From positions 1 through 41,534 of the forward strand of contig JAGXAL010000004.1 of assembly GCA_018971605.1 (NCBI GenBank): DNA of 41,534 nucleotides, given 5' to 3'. Positions within the stretch are counted from its first letter, which is position 1; each line of letters opens with the position of its first letter. The stretch comes from Natronospirales bacterium. Its GTDB lineage: Bacteria; Pseudomonadota; Gammaproteobacteria; Natronospirales; REEB76. This document shows positions 21,831 to 32,586 of the stretch, piece by piece. The translations under genes and the position numbers were made by a program. Under the pieces are notes generated by a model. It was not told the DNA's origin and did not search any database. It saw only the letters and a list, made by a program, of their open reading frames with translations.

Positions 21831-22442
21831 TCAGGTGAGGCGGTTCACCAGCATGACCTTGATGGCTTCCATCTGATGCAGGATCAGCCGTGCGCGGTTG
21901 TTGAGGCCGTTAAAGAACACCAGACCGATAATGGCCACCGCCAAGCCTGCGGCAGTTGCGATCAACGCCACCGCCACACCACCGGTAACCTGCGTAGGTG
22001 CGGTGTCGGCAGCACCCAGCACTTGGAAGGCCTCGAAAATTCCGATGATGGTGCCGAGCAGGCCCAGCAACGGGTCCAGCGTGATTACGGTGTCCAGCAC
22101 CCACATGCCGCGGTCCACGCGTGGCGTCTGCAGCAGAATGGTTTCCTCAATCAGTTCGGAGAGGCGCTGGGGATCCTTGAGCTCCGGATATTTAAGCGCC
22201 ACTTCCAGCACCGCGCCCTGCGGATATTTTGCAGTGCGCACCGCCAGATCCATGAGCGCGTCGCGATCCACTTGGTCGGACTGCAGAATGGTGCGCGCAA
22301 TGAGCTCGCCCTGGCGCACAATTTTGGCAAGCGTCCAGGTGCGATCAATGATGATGACCAGCGCCACCAGCAAGGTGAAAATGATGATCCAGATCACGCC
22401 ACCCGAGACGTTGGCAATATGAAGCAGCTCTTGAATATTCAC
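21831..22442 (-). CDS. exbB: MotA/TolQ/ExbB proton channel family protein
   Basis: 203 aa; GMWVLDTVITLDPLLGLLGTIIGIFEAFQVLG...VTGGVAVALIATAAGLAVAIIGLVFFN. Confidence 0.93.
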   Translation of the reverse strand: MNIQELLHIANVSGGVIWIIIFTLLVALVIIIDRTWTLAKIVRQGELIARTILQSDQVDRDALMDLAVRTAKYPQGAVLEVALKYPELKDPQRLSELIEETILLQTPRVDRGMWVLDTVITLDPLLGLLGTIIGIFEAFQVLGAADTAPTQVTGGVAVALIATAAGLAVAIIGLVFFNGLNNRARLILHQMEAIKVMLVNRLT

Positions 22443-22817
22443 TTAGGAATCTCCTGCGATACCGGAGCCGGTATCCGCTGTTTACAAACGCACACAGGTG
22501 CCCTGCGACTGCTCAGGCAGACCGCAGGAACGCCCATCGCACCGTTGAGCCATTATTAGGGGCCCAGTTTTTTACTCGAATATGTTGTGCCAAGTCAAGA
22601 AGCCGGGGGCAAATAGTTGACACCCTGCGACAGCACACGCGTACCACCATAACCCTCTGCAAGCCTCCTGGGTTGTTACCCAAACCCGGGTCCGATGATG
22701 ACACGGGACATAGCATAGCAGCACGGTAAGTCTACTGAACAGAATCAGAAAAATACCGGGTTTATTTCACCTATAAGCCCCGCGCCGCCCACGCAGCAAC
22801 GGACGGGCGGGCCGTTG

Positions 22818-23246
22818 TTACTCGTCGCCCAGCCAGGCAGAAACAAGCTTGAAAAATCCCGTGCGCCAACCCGCCACTCCGAGCGCCAGGACCACGAATG
22901 CGATTACGCCCAGCGCCACCAAATCGCGGTCACGGTTGCCGGGCTCGGCGACCAGCCAGATAACCACCGCTGCGAGTCCCAACACCAGCGCAATTTCCGC
23001 AAGCCAGCGCCATAACCGCTGCGCGACCTGGCCCCAGAACGCCACGCCCGCCAATACCGCCAGCCCCGAAAACATCAGCGTGTTCCGCCCCAACTCGCTG
23101 AGCGGCAGTGCGCTTTGCACGACCGCCTGATCCAGGCTGGAGTCGCGCATGAGCACATAACGGAAAAACAGGATGACGCCGGAGACCCCGCCCAGCGCCG
23201 TGGTGCTGCCGAGTATGACGCCATTAACGAAGGTCAGCGGCCGCAT
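22818..23246 (-). CDS. Hypothetical multi-TM membrane protein
   Basis: 142 aa ORF with about four hydrophobic segments, in an otherwise unassigned gap. Confidence 0.65.
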   Translation of the reverse strand: MRPLTFVNGVILGSTTALGGVSGVILFFRYVLMRDSSLDQAVVQSALPLSELGRNTLMFSGLAVLAGVAFWGQVAQRLWRWLAEIALVLGLAAVVIWLVAEPGNRDRDLVALGVIAFVVLALGVAGWRTGFFKLVSAWLGDE

Positions 23247-23428
23247 AGCTATCAGAGAAGGTCCTGGTCTGCGTCCAAATACACCTGCACTCTTACGCTC
23301 TACGCCTTGCGCCCAGTGATGCCGCCCGGCGCAAACAACGCTTCCAATGCTATGCTACCCGGCGAACCCGGAGTGCGCCATTAAATCGCACTCCCGGACA
23401 GGCTCAACACAGGAATCTCCCAGGTCCA

Positions 23429-25600
23429 ATGCGTGAGAAGTCTCTTGCCGGCCTGATTTGCATCGGGCTGATGTTGCTTGCCGCTGCCGCAAACGCTGCC
23501 AGCGTCACGGTCCCGGCCGCCGCCAGCCTTGCACCCCTGCCCGCACTCAGCCCGCAACCTCGTGAGGCCTTGGTGGATCAGGCGATCGCCGGCATTTTGG
23601 AGCGCTATCACTACAACAAGGCTCCCTTGGACAAGGCCCTGTCCGAACAAATTTTTTTCCACTACCTGCAGAACCTGGATCCCAACCGCAGCTATTTCCT
23701 GCAATCCGACATCGACAGCTTCACGCCCTACAGCGACAGTCTCGGCGATGCCATCCGTAACGGCAACCTGCACCCGGCATTCGCCATTTACAACGTTTAC
23801 CAGCAACGCGTGCAACAACGCATCCAATACGCATTGGGCCTTTTGTCCAAAGAGCCGGATTTCGATGTCAAGGAAAGCTACGCCTTCGACCGCTCCAAAG
23901 CACCTTGGGCAACCAGTGTTTCGCAGCTCAATGACTTGTGGCGCCAACGCGTGAAAAACGACGCCTTGGGCCTGTTGCTGGCAGGCAAGAGCTGGAAACA
24001 AACCGTGGAGATTCTACGCAAGCGCTATCAAAACATCGAATACCGCGCCCGCCAGATCGCGCCGGCGGACGTCTTCGACCTGTTCATGAATTCCTACACC
24101 CTGTCGCTGGATCCGCATACCAATTACTTTTCGCCGGATCAGTCGCAGGAATTCCAGATCCAGATGAGCCTCAAATTGCAGGGCATAGGCGCCGCGCTGA
24201 TTTCCGAAGGCGAATACACGCGCGTGGACCGGGTGATCCCCGGCGGACCTGCGGCACGCAGCAAACAACTGCATCCGGACGACCGCATTACCGGGGTCGC
24301 CCAGGGCGACCAGGGCGGCATGGTGGACGTAGTCGGCTGGCGCCTGGACGACGTGGTGCAGCTGATCCGCGGGCCCAAGGGTTCGGTGGTGCGCCTGCAG
24401 ATCCTGCCGGCGGGCGCACCGCCCGGCTCACCCGAGAAGGTTCTCCGCCTGGTGCGTGACACCGTGAAACTCGAAGCGCAGGCGGCGCACAAAAACGTCA
24501 TCAGCGTGACGCGCGCCAAGCACAGTTACAAGATCGGCGTCATCACCATCCCCGCGTTTTACAGCGATTTTGCGGGCCGCATGGAAGGCGAAGCCAACTA
24601 CACCAGCACCACCCGCGACGTGCGCAAACTGCTGCTGGAACTGGAAGCGGAACACGTCGACGGGGTGGTCATCGATTTGCGCAACAACGGCGGCGGAGCC
24701 TTGGACGAAGCCACCAAACTGACCGGATTGTTCATTCCGCACGGACCGGTCGTGCAGATACGCCACCGCGATGGCCGGGTCGATGTGCTGGATGATGATG
24801 ACAGCGGCATCGTTTACCGCGGCCCCTTGGCGGTGCTGGTAAACCGGTTCACCGCCTCGGCCTCGGAAATTTTTGCTGCCGCCATCCAGGACTACCATCG
24901 CGGATTGATCATCGGCTCGGACACCTACGGCAAAGGCAGCGTGCAAACCTTGTTTGACCTGAATCGCATCGTGCCGGGCAACCAGGACGCCGGCCAGCTC
25001 AAGCTCACGGTGGACAAGTTTTACCGGGTAAACGGCGCCAGTACCCAACGCAAAGGCGTGACCCCCGACATCACGCTGCCCTCGAACATCGACCCCCAGG
25101 AATTCGGCGAGGAGACCCAGGACGATGCGCTGCCCTGGGACCAGATTGCCGCCGTCGATTACAGCCCGCTGCATCTTGGGATCGCAGCGATGCTGCCCAA
25201 ACTGGACAAATTGCACAGTGAACGCACCGCGCACAGCCCGGCCTGGGCGTTGTACCTGGACGGCCTGCGCCTGTTGGCGCAGGAACGCGCGGAAAAATCA
25301 GTGCCCTTGCTGCTCACGGCACGCGCAGCGCAGCGCAGCGACCGCGATCGTGAGCGCCTGGCGCTTGCCAACGGTTGGCGCAAGCTCAAAGGATTACCGC
25401 CTGCAGCCAATCTCGAGGCAGCCTACAAGCTGGCGGAAAGCGGCGCGGATAAAGCGCATGACACGACTGAACAGGATACCGGTGCGGACGATGCCGCTGC
25501 GCTGGTGCCGGACGTGCTCTTGCAGGAAACCGCCCGGATCGCCGCCGACATGGCGGCGCTCGGCGTCGGCAATCTGCCGCCTGCGCCAGCCTCACCGTAG
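23429..25600 (+). CDS. prc: Carboxy-terminal (tail-specific) processing protease, S41A family
   Basis: 723 aa; signal peptide, PDZ-like region, NRFTASASEIFAAAIQDYHRGLIIGSDTYGKGSVQTLFDL Ser/Lys dyad, C-terminal DUF3340-like tail. Confidence 0.93.
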   Translation: MREKSLAGLICIGLMLLAAAANAASVTVPAAASLAPLPALSPQPREALVDQAIAGILERYHYNKAPLDKALSEQIFFHYLQNLDPNRSYFLQSDIDSFTPYSDSLGDAIRNGNLHPAFAIYNVYQQRVQQRIQYALGLLSKEPDFDVKESYAFDRSKAPWATSVSQLNDLWRQRVKNDALGLLLAGKSWKQTVEILRKRYQNIEYRARQIAPADVFDLFMNSYTLSLDPHTNYFSPDQSQEFQIQMSLKLQGIGAALISEGEYTRVDRVIPGGPAARSKQLHPDDRITGVAQGDQGGMVDVVGWRLDDVVQLIRGPKGSVVRLQILPAGAPPGSPEKVLRLVRDTVKLEAQAAHKNVISVTRAKHSYKIGVITIPAFYSDFAGRMEGEANYTSTTRDVRKLLLELEAEHVDGVVIDLRNNGGGALDEATKLTGLFIPHGPVVQIRHRDGRVDVLDDDDSGIVYRGPLAVLVNRFTASASEIFAAAIQDYHRGLIIGSDTYGKGSVQTLFDLNRIVPGNQDAGQLKLTVDKFYRVNGASTQRKGVTPDITLPSNIDPQEFGEETQDDALPWDQIAAVDYSPLHLGIAAMLPKLDKLHSERTAHSPAWALYLDGLRLLAQERAEKSVPLLLTARAAQRSDRDRERLALANGWRKLKGLPPAANLEAAYKLAESGADKAHDTTEQDTGADDAAALVPDVLLQETARIAADMAALGVGNLPPAPASP

Positions 25601-25691
25601 AGAATAAATTAAAGGTCGGACGGGGAACTGCCCCCGCCCGACCCTTCTCATCCGTCGTATGCCTTCGGCAAGCGCCCCGGCAGCGGATTGT

Positions 25692-26552
25692 CTACTTGGA
25701 CTTCGCCACCCGCCAAGAAGGCGGTACGGCCGGGTTCCAGCCGTCAAAGCCGTGCGAGTCCCACACCAACCCCGAGATACTCTGGCCTTCCGATGCCAGT
25801 AGGATCTGGTTGGTCGGACTCAGGGCTTTTTTCGCCACGATGACTTGATTGAAGATCAAGGTGAAATTACCTTGCGGATCCGTGGTGGCGATGCACGACA
25901 GGTCATAAGGCGGGTAACGCACCTTGAAGCGCACGTGCAATTCGCAGGCGCTGCCGTCGATGCTGATGTTGGCGCTGTCCACCAGATACCCGAGGTTCTG
26001 CGCCGCCAGTTTCCATTGCCCGGGGTAAGGCGCCTGGCCCCATTGAGTCGGGAACGGCTGGCCGGTCACCGGCGCTGCGGGTGCGGCGCTGGCCGCGGCC
26101 GGCGCGCTGCCGGCTGGAGTTGCCTTGGTCGCAGCCGCTTTCTTCGTGGTCGTGGGCGACGCGGCAGTCGCCGGCTTGGCCGTGGCAGCCGGCGCGGCAC
26201 TGGTCGCTACCGGCGGCAGGGTCAGCGTGGTGTCGGCGGTGAAGCCGCCTGCGCTGCCTTGCAGGTTGACCTGCTGGCCGCCGATGGTGAAGCTTTTCTG
26301 CGTGGCGCTGTCCTGATTCACCGTGCAGTCCGGCGACCAAGGCGTACCTGAATCTTCGGTCAGGACCGTGACCTTGCAAGTGGAACCGGTCACGTCGATC
26401 GCCGCCATGTAAATCCGTTGCTGCTGCCCCATGGCCGGCAATTTCGCCAGCAAGGTGTAGGATTTCGAAGACGAGGATGAACAGCCAGATATGAACAGCA
26501 GCGCGCCCAACGCGCCACAGACCGCCACCCAGCGCAAAGTGAACTTCCGCAT
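25692..26552 (-). CDS. Hypothetical lipoprotein with Ala/Thr/Pro-rich linker
   Basis: MRKFTLRWVAVCGALGALLFISGCSSSSSK lipobox (ISGC); low-complexity ATAKPATAASPTTTKKAAATKATPAGS linker between two ordered-looking segments. ORF trimmed from 26630. Confidence 0.75.
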   Translation of the reverse strand: MRKFTLRWVAVCGALGALLFISGCSSSSSKSYTLLAKLPAMGQQQRIYMAAIDVTGSTCKVTVLTEDSGTPWSPDCTVNQDSATQKSFTIGGQQVNLQGSAGGFTADTTLTLPPVATSAAPAATAKPATAASPTTTKKAAATKATPAGSAPAAASAAPAAPVTGQPFPTQWGQAPYPGQWKLAAQNLGYLVDSANISIDGSACELHVRFKVRYPPYDLSCIATTDPQGNFTLIFNQVIVAKKALSPTNQILLASEGQSISGLVWDSHGFDGWNPAVPPSWRVAKSK

Positions 26553-26589
26553 GACAATCGCCTCCGCGTACTGATGTTGGGGAAGAATC

Positions 26590-26624
26590 GGCCGCTGCGC
26601 ACCCTGTCCGGGCACGCAGCGGCC
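26590..26624. repeat. 10-bp inverted repeat in the spacer upstream of the lipoprotein gene
   Basis: GGCCGCTGCG (26590-26599) / CGCAGCGGCC (26615-26624). The loop contains a further CCC/GGG inner stem. Confidence 0.6.
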
Positions 26625-26760
26625 ACGCAATCACGCGCGCAATAATCTGAACTTACGGCCAGTCGGAGTCAACCTTGCGGGCAACCAGCATTACCCGTTG
26701 TCATGCAACGGCGTTGCAACAGGCTGAGCTCGGCGTCCCGCAATCGAGGTGCAGGCGCGG

Positions 26761-27927
26761 CTATGCCGCGGCGCCCGTGGTGCCCGGCTCCCGGGGGACA
26801 GCCGCAGCCACGGCAGCGATGGCGGTCGGTGCAGGCATCAGCAGAATTCCCCGGATGTCCCAATAATTCCTGCGCAGCACGTTCATGGCCACGGCTTCAG
26901 CTTCCGCATCAATGGTCGGCGCCAGCCTGGAAGTCTGCGAGATGTAATCGAGGCAGGATTCCTCAGGGACCGTATCCTGATCCGAAGCATAGCTGGCGAC
27001 CGAGCGCAAATGTTCGGTGCGGAAACGCAATTTCTCCGGCCGCGACTTGTCGGTGCGCAGTTTCACCACTACTTCATAGATGTGATTGCCAATCGCCAGG
27101 CAATCGTTGAGCAGGCCGAAATGCACGTCGGCGATAGTCTTGGTGCCGGCGCTGTGCGCCATTTCGGCAATGTTGTACTCGGTCAGATGCAAATACAGGT
27201 ATTGCGCCAGCGCCAGCAACCACAAATTGACCGTGCGTTTGGAAGCCGCGCTGATCCCCGGCCAGGTTTGCAGTTTCTGGTTGCGCAGCACCTCCATGGC
27301 GCCCAGCAATTCCAGTTTCCTGGTTTCGATGGGTTTGAATTGACGGGTAAGCTTGTCAATCTGGAACTGTAGCGTTTCACGCTTGCGTTTGCGCCAGAAC
27401 CTCCGCAGATTCGCCAACTGCTGCTGGACTTCGGCCAGCTGGTTTCGCAGGTTGCGGCGCTCGCGTTCCAGTTTGTCGAACTGCTGCGCGAGTTCGTCCA
27501 GCCGCCGACTGCGGTCGCGCCCCAAGTCCTGCTCAAACCCTCCACGTTCGGCTTTTTCGAAGCGACTGCCGAGATCGTCGGCCAGCAGCCGCAGTTGCTG
27601 CCGGCAGGTTTCCCACACCGCACGCAGTCGATAATACACGATGGCGCTCTGGCCGCGTTCCGCATCTGCCAGCATCTGCTCTAGATTGTTGAGTTGGCGC
27701 TGTGACTCGAGATGCTGACTGCGCAGCGTGTCCAGCTCTTGGCGCAGGGCATCGCGCTCGGCACTGACCTGATCCAGCTCGCGCTTGATCAGATTGCGGT
27801 TTTCGAATAATTCGACCAGCTTGGTTTGTTGTGGCACAGCCGCATCCGATTTCCCGGCTGCGTCTGCCTTGTGCAAGCCCGGAATGATGTTCTTGATGCC
27901 TGCGGCCATGCGAATCCCGGCTCCCAA
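26761..27927 (-). CDS. Uncharacterised coiled-coil protein
   Basis: 388 aa; long heptad-like KRELDQVSAERDALRQELDTLRSQHLESQRQLNNLEQML and a C-terminal ordered region. No family recognised. Confidence 0.7.
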   Translation of the reverse strand: MGAGIRMAAGIKNIIPGLHKADAAGKSDAAVPQQTKLVELFENRNLIKRELDQVSAERDALRQELDTLRSQHLESQRQLNNLEQMLADAERGQSAIVYYRLRAVWETCRQQLRLLADDLGSRFEKAERGGFEQDLGRDRSRRLDELAQQFDKLERERRNLRNQLAEVQQQLANLRRFWRKRKRETLQFQIDKLTRQFKPIETRKLELLGAMEVLRNQKLQTWPGISAASKRTVNLWLLALAQYLYLHLTEYNIAEMAHSAGTKTIADVHFGLLNDCLAIGNHIYEVVVKLRTDKSRPEKLRFRTEHLRSVASYASDQDTVPEESCLDYISQTSRLAPTIDAEAEAVAMNVLRRNYWDIRGILLMPAPTAIAAVAAAVPREPGTTGAAA

Positions 27928-28055
27928 TCCGATTATCTGAAACCCAGCATACGCGCGTTGAAAAATACCGGCTTCAACTCACTTGCGCCTCGTACCGCTC
28001 ACCCACAATCCATAATTTAACATAAAAAATTGCAAGGTGAAGACCTCGCCCCAAC

Positions 28056-28535
28056 TCAAGTCCCACCGGCATGCACAGCCAGCGCTTCGCCAAAGCGGTG
28101 CTGATGATCAAGGCAATGTTCCAGCCATTTGCGCAGCAGCATATTCAAGGTCCAGCGTTGCGCCAGCTCGCAGCGCGCACGTGACACCGGTGCCCCCGGC
28201 CTCACTACCCGCGGCGAGTCGCTGCAACTTACCGCTTCAGCCAGACGTGCATCATGATAAATACGCAGCTCCAAATCGGGACTGTCGCTGGCGCGCCCTG
28301 CCACGTTCAACCGGTAAGTCATGCGCAGACAAGTGGTGTAGCGACTGCGTTCACCCAGCGTGAGATAAATTCGCAAATCGCTGGGACTGTGCGAAATCAA
28401 TGTCGCCGGAAGCTGGTGCAGATTGCCCAGCAACTGCCGCAGGCTTGCATAATTGGCCGCATACAGCGTCATCAATCCCGCAAAACTGCGCGGCTGCACC
28501 AGCCGTATTCCCGGGCTGAGCGTTTCGATGAGCAT
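28056..28535 (-). CDS. DUF1249 (YqiB-like) protein
   Basis: NYASLRQLLGNLHQLPATLISHSPSDLRIYLTLGERSRYTTCLRMTYRL resembles the DUF1249 family. Confidence 0.7.
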   Translation of the reverse strand: MLIETLSPGIRLVQPRSFAGLMTLYAANYASLRQLLGNLHQLPATLISHSPSDLRIYLTLGERSRYTTCLRMTYRLNVAGRASDSPDLELRIYHDARLAEAVSCSDSPRVVRPGAPVSRARCELAQRWTLNMLLRKWLEHCLDHQHRFGEALAVHAGGT

Positions 28536-28605
28536 GCACGGAATATAGCATAGGCATGCGGGGCCGCTGGCTGGCGCTTACCGGCAATACCCATCGCTGA
28601 GCACA

Positions 28606-29439
28606 TCAAAAACGTCGCTTGATGCCAGTCTGATGCAAGACGGTGGTGGCGATCTCTTCGATGGAAGGCAGTGTGGTGTTCATGCAGGGCACGCCGGCGG
28701 CACGAAACACGTCCTCGGCCTGGCGCACTTCATAGCGCACCTGATTGCTGGATGAGTAATGGCTGTTCGGCCGGCGATGATGCCGGATCTGTTGCAGGCG
28801 TTCCGGATCAATGGTCAGGCCATAGAGCTTGTTGCGGTAGGGCAGCAGCGCTTCAGGCAACTGGCCGCGTTTGAGATCGTCTTCGGTCAGCGGGTAATTG
28901 GCGGCGAACACCCCATATTGCAGCGCCAGGTACAGACAGGTCGGCGTTTTCCCCGACCGTGACACGCCCGCCAAGATGACGTCAGCCTTGGGATAATTGC
29001 GGGTACTTACCCCATCGTCGTTGGCCAGTGCAAAATTCACCGCCTCGATTCGCTGGATGTAGGCGGCATTGTCAGCCGAGGCATGCGCCCGTCCCACCGT
29101 GTGTGAGGATTTCACCCCCAGTTCGTTTTCCAAAGGGCCGATAAAGGCGGCGAAAAAGTCCAGATACAGAGCCTGACTGCGCTGAATGATGACGCGCATG
29201 GCATCATCCACGATGGTGCTGAACACGATGGGACGCACCCCGTCGGCACGGCCCGCGGCATTGATACGCGCAACCGCGGCATTTGCCTTGTCAACATCGG
29301 ATATAAATGGCAAAGTGACTTGGCGGAATGCGGCGCCGTCAAATTGACTCATCAGGCTGCGCCCCAGAGCTTCAGCCGTGATGCCGGTGCGATCAGAAAC
29401 AAAGAAGACCGTGCGCTGTTTTTCTGGCGGCGTCGGCAT
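28606..29439 (-). CDS. ppsR: Phosphoenolpyruvate synthase regulatory protein (bifunctional kinase/pyrophosphorylase, DUF299)
   Basis: RTVFFVSDRTGITAEALGRSLMSQF, ILAGVSRSGKTPTCLYLALQYGVFAANYPLTEDDL. Divergent from ppsA. Confidence 0.95.
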   Translation of the reverse strand: MPTPPEKQRTVFFVSDRTGITAEALGRSLMSQFDGAAFRQVTLPFISDVDKANAAVARINAAGRADGVRPIVFSTIVDDAMRVIIQRSQALYLDFFAAFIGPLENELGVKSSHTVGRAHASADNAAYIQRIEAVNFALANDDGVSTRNYPKADVILAGVSRSGKTPTCLYLALQYGVFAANYPLTEDDLKRGQLPEALLPYRNKLYGLTIDPERLQQIRHHRRPNSHYSSSNQVRYEVRQAEDVFRAAGVPCMNTTLPSIEEIATTVLHQTGIKRRF

Positions 29440-29534
29440 GGGATTTCAGGTAGTGCGGTGCGCTCAGGTGACAACTCGGGTGGCATTATATCTTCCCCGG
29501 ACCGGCATTCCGCCAACTAGCCAGAGTCGGACCC

Positions 29535-31907
29535 ATGTCGCAGCGCTATACCATCGATTTTGAACATCTGGGCATGCCGGACCTCGCGGTTGTAGGCGGC
29601 AAGAACGCATCCCTGGGCGAGATGATCAGCCATTTGGCGAAGCTCGGCATTACGGTGCCGGGCGGCTTCGCTACCACCGCCGAAGCCTATCGCGAATATC
29701 TGGCGCACGACGGTCTGGCGGCACGCATCAGCCAGGAGCTGTCGCGCACCAATGTGGATGACGTCGCGGCCCTCACCCGGACGGGCGCCCGGATTCGCGC
29801 GTGGCTGCAAGCTGCACCCTTGCCTGCGGCACTGGAACAAGGTATTCGCAGCGCCTACGCGGCGCTCATGCAACAGTCCGGCAGGGAGATCCCGGTGGCC
29901 GTGCGCTCCTCCGCCACCGCCGAAGATCTGCCGGAGGCCTCGTTTGCCGGCCAGCAGGAAACCTTTCTGAATGTACGCGGCATCGAACGCGTACTGATCG
30001 CCGTCAAGGACGTATTTGCTTCGCTGTTCAACGACCGCGCCATCGCCTACCGCGCGCACCACGGTTACGACCATGCCCAGGTGGCGTTGTCGGCCGGCAT
30101 CCAGCGCATGGTGCGCAGCGACCTGGGCGCGAGTGGCGTCATGTTCACGCTCGACACCGAATCCGGGTTCGATCGCGTGGTGTTCATCACCGCCGCCTAC
30201 GGCTTGGGCGAAACCGTGGTGCAAGGTGCCGTCAATCCGGACGAATTCTACGTGTACAAACCGGCGCTGGCCGCCGGCAAATATCCCATCGTGCGGCGCA
30301 ACCTCGGCAGCAAGGCCAGCATGATGGTCTACGCAGGGGACGAAGCCGGCGCCAAATCCGTCAAAACCATCGAAGTCTCCGCCGACGCGCGCGCGCGCTT
30401 CTGCCTCAGCGATGCCGAGGTGCTGGAGCTCGCCAAGCAGGCCGTGATCATCGAGCACCATTACCAGCGACCCATGGACATCGAATGGGCCAAGGACGGA
30501 GCCGATGGCAAGCTCTACATTTTGCAGGCGCGCCCGGAAACCGTGAAAAGCCGCGCCGGCCAGAAGCTCGAGCGTTATGAACTGAAGCAGCGCGGTCCGG
30601 TGCTGGCCGAAGGCCGCAGCATCGGCCAGAAAATCGGCGCCGGCACCGCCAAGGTCATCCACGAGCTCGGGGAAATGCAACGCATCGAAAAAGGCGACGT
30701 GCTGGTGACCGACATGACCGATCCGGACTGGGAGCCAATCATGAAGCGCGCCGCGGCCATCGTCACCAACCGCGGCGGCCGCACCTGCCATGCCGCCATC
30801 ATCGCGCGTGAACTGGGCATTCCCGCGGTGGTCGGCTGCGGTGACGCCACCCGCAAGATCCGGGATGGCCAGCAGGTCACGGTGTCCTGCGCCGAGGGCG
30901 ACACCGGGCACATCTACGCCGGAAAACTGGCCTTCGAGCGCAGCGAAATCAGCCTGGACAACATGCCCAAGCCGCCGCTCAAGGTCATGATGAACGTGGG
31001 CAATCCGGAGCGGGCTTTCGATTTCGCCATGCTGCCCAATCAGGGCGTGGGCCTGGCAAGGCTGGAGTTCATCATCAACCGCATGATCGGTGTGCATCCC
31101 AAGGCGCTGCTCAACTTCGAGGCCCAGGCGCCCGAGGTGCAACAGCAAATCCGCGAACGCATGGCGGGCTACCAGGACCCGGTCAGTTTCTACGTGGAGC
31201 GGCTCGCCGAGGGCGTTGCCACCATCGCCGCGGCTTTCGCGCCGCAGCCGGTGATCGTGCGCACCTCGGATTTCAAATCCAACGAATACGCCAACATGAT
31301 CGGCGGACGTCAGTACGAGCCGCACGAAGAAAATCCGATGCTGGGCTTCCGCGGCGCCTCGCGTTACATCGCCGACAGTTTCCGCGCCTGCTTTGACCTG
31401 GAGTGCCGCGCGCTCCGCAAAGTGCGCGAGGACATGGGACTCGAGAATGTCGAGGTCATGATCCCCTTCATCCGCACCCTGGACGAAGCCCGGCAAGTGA
31501 CGGAACTGCTCGCCCGAAACGGCCTCAAGCGCGGCGAGCGCGGCTTGAAGATCATCATGATGTGCGAGTTGCCCTCGAACGCGGTGCTCGCCGAGCAGTT
31601 CCTGGAATATTTCGACGGCTTCTCCATCGGCTCCAACGACATGACGCAACTCACGCTGGGGCTGGACCGCGACTCCGGCGTGATCGCGCATTTGTTCGAT
31701 GAACGCAACGCCGCGGTGAAGGCCATGCTGAGCATGGCCATTCAGGCCTGCCGCAAGCACAAGAAATACATCGGCATCTGCGGCCAGGGTCCGTCCGACC
31801 ATCCGGATCTGGCGCGCTGGCTGCTCGAGCAGGGCATCGAGAGCGTGTCGCTCAATCCGGACACGGTGGTGGAAACCTGGTTGTATCTGGCTGGTGACGC
31901 CAAATAG
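29535..31907 (+). CDS. ppsA: Phosphoenolpyruvate synthase
   Basis: 790 aa; [58 protein letters not shown] (His domain), C-terminal PEP-utiliser barrel. Confidence 0.98.
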   Translation: MSQRYTIDFEHLGMPDLAVVGGKNASLGEMISHLAKLGITVPGGFATTAEAYREYLAHDGLAARISQELSRTNVDDVAALTRTGARIRAWLQAAPLPAALEQGIRSAYAALMQQSGREIPVAVRSSATAEDLPEASFAGQQETFLNVRGIERVLIAVKDVFASLFNDRAIAYRAHHGYDHAQVALSAGIQRMVRSDLGASGVMFTLDTESGFDRVVFITAAYGLGETVVQGAVNPDEFYVYKPALAAGKYPIVRRNLGSKASMMVYAGDEAGAKSVKTIEVSADARARFCLSDAEVLELAKQAVIIEHHYQRPMDIEWAKDGADGKLYILQARPETVKSRAGQKLERYELKQRGPVLAEGRSIGQKIGAGTAKVIHELGEMQRIEKGDVLVTDMTDPDWEPIMKRAAAIVTNRGGRTCHAAIIARELGIPAVVGCGDATRKIRDGQQVTVSCAEGDTGHIYAGKLAFERSEISLDNMPKPPLKVMMNVGNPERAFDFAMLPNQGVGLARLEFIINRMIGVHPKALLNFEAQAPEVQQQIRERMAGYQDPVSFYVERLAEGVATIAAAFAPQPVIVRTSDFKSNEYANMIGGRQYEPHEENPMLGFRGASRYIADSFRACFDLECRALRKVREDMGLENVEVMIPFIRTLDEARQVTELLARNGLKRGERGLKIIMMCELPSNAVLAEQFLEYFDGFSIGSNDMTQLTLGLDRDSGVIAHLFDERNAAVKAMLSMAIQACRKHKKYIGICGQGPSDHPDLARWLLEQGIESVSLNPDTVVETWLYLAGDAK

Positions 31908-31916
31908 GCACGCGCC

Positions 31917-32567
31917 ATGGCAGCGCAGCACGATACCCGGTTCGAAGATCACTTCCCCATCGCCGTGATGGTGAGTCACCATGCCGGCGTTGATGACATC
32001 AACCGGGAAGTCTTTGAAATCGTGCACCGGCTGCGTGAGCAATATATTGACGACGCGCAGGAAAATGCCGCGCTCTCCGGCAGCATCACCACCTACGGTG
32101 GCTATCAGACTTCAAAGAATATGATGTTCCTGAACCGGCCAGAACCGTCGGTGCGCAGCTTGGTCGAAGAGGTGATTCAACCGGGCGTGGCGCGCTATCT
32201 TGCCAAGGCCTACGACACCAAGGTGGACGCGGCGCGCACCCGCCTGGTGTCCTGGGCCAATCTGCTTGCGGCCGGCGACTGGCAGGCGCCGCACATGCAT
32301 CCCACCCCCGGCAATCTCGCAAGCGGCGTGTATTACGCGCAGGTGCCGGAAAAACCCCAACCCGAAGGCTGTATCGAATTCCTCAATCCGCATCCGGTTG
32401 CGCACCATCACGGCGTCAGCCTGACGCGCCGGCTGTATCCAAAAACCGGTGACCTCGTGATTTTCCCGCCTTACTACATCCACTACGTGTACCCCTTCAA
32501 GGGAGCCGGCGAGCGCGCCATCGTGGCCTTCGACGTGCTGCTGCAAACCACGCAATTCGTGTTCTGA
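31917..32567 (+). CDS. Putative 2OG-Fe(II) oxygenase family protein
   Basis: WQAPHMHPTPGNLASGVYYAQVPEKPQPEGCIEFLNPHP...TGDLVIFPPYYIHYVYPFKGAGERAIVAFDV resembles the TIGR02466-type putative 2OG-Fe(II) oxygenases. Confidence 0.75.
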   Translation: MAAQHDTRFEDHFPIAVMVSHHAGVDDINREVFEIVHRLREQYIDDAQENAALSGSITTYGGYQTSKNMMFLNRPEPSVRSLVEEVIQPGVARYLAKAYDTKVDAARTRLVSWANLLAAGDWQAPHMHPTPGNLASGVYYAQVPEKPQPEGCIEFLNPHPVAHHHGVSLTRRLYPKTGDLVIFPPYYIHYVYPFKGAGERAIVAFDVLLQTTQFVF

Positions 32568-32586
32568 ATCCTGCGTCCATGCACCC

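Noticed and set aside
24428-25234. 268-aa minus ORF antisense to prc
   Set aside because: Lies within the catalytic region of prc; no recognisable domain.
26704-26718. TGCAAC-GGC-GTTGCA small palindrome
   Set aside because: 6-bp stem only, between two genes with no supporting context; expected by chance.
29517-32042. 841-aa minus-strand ORF antisense to ppsA
   Set aside because: Overlaps a fully conserved ppsA; long antisense ORFs are expected from high-GC codon bias. The translation is His/Gly/Ala-rich with no recognisable domain.
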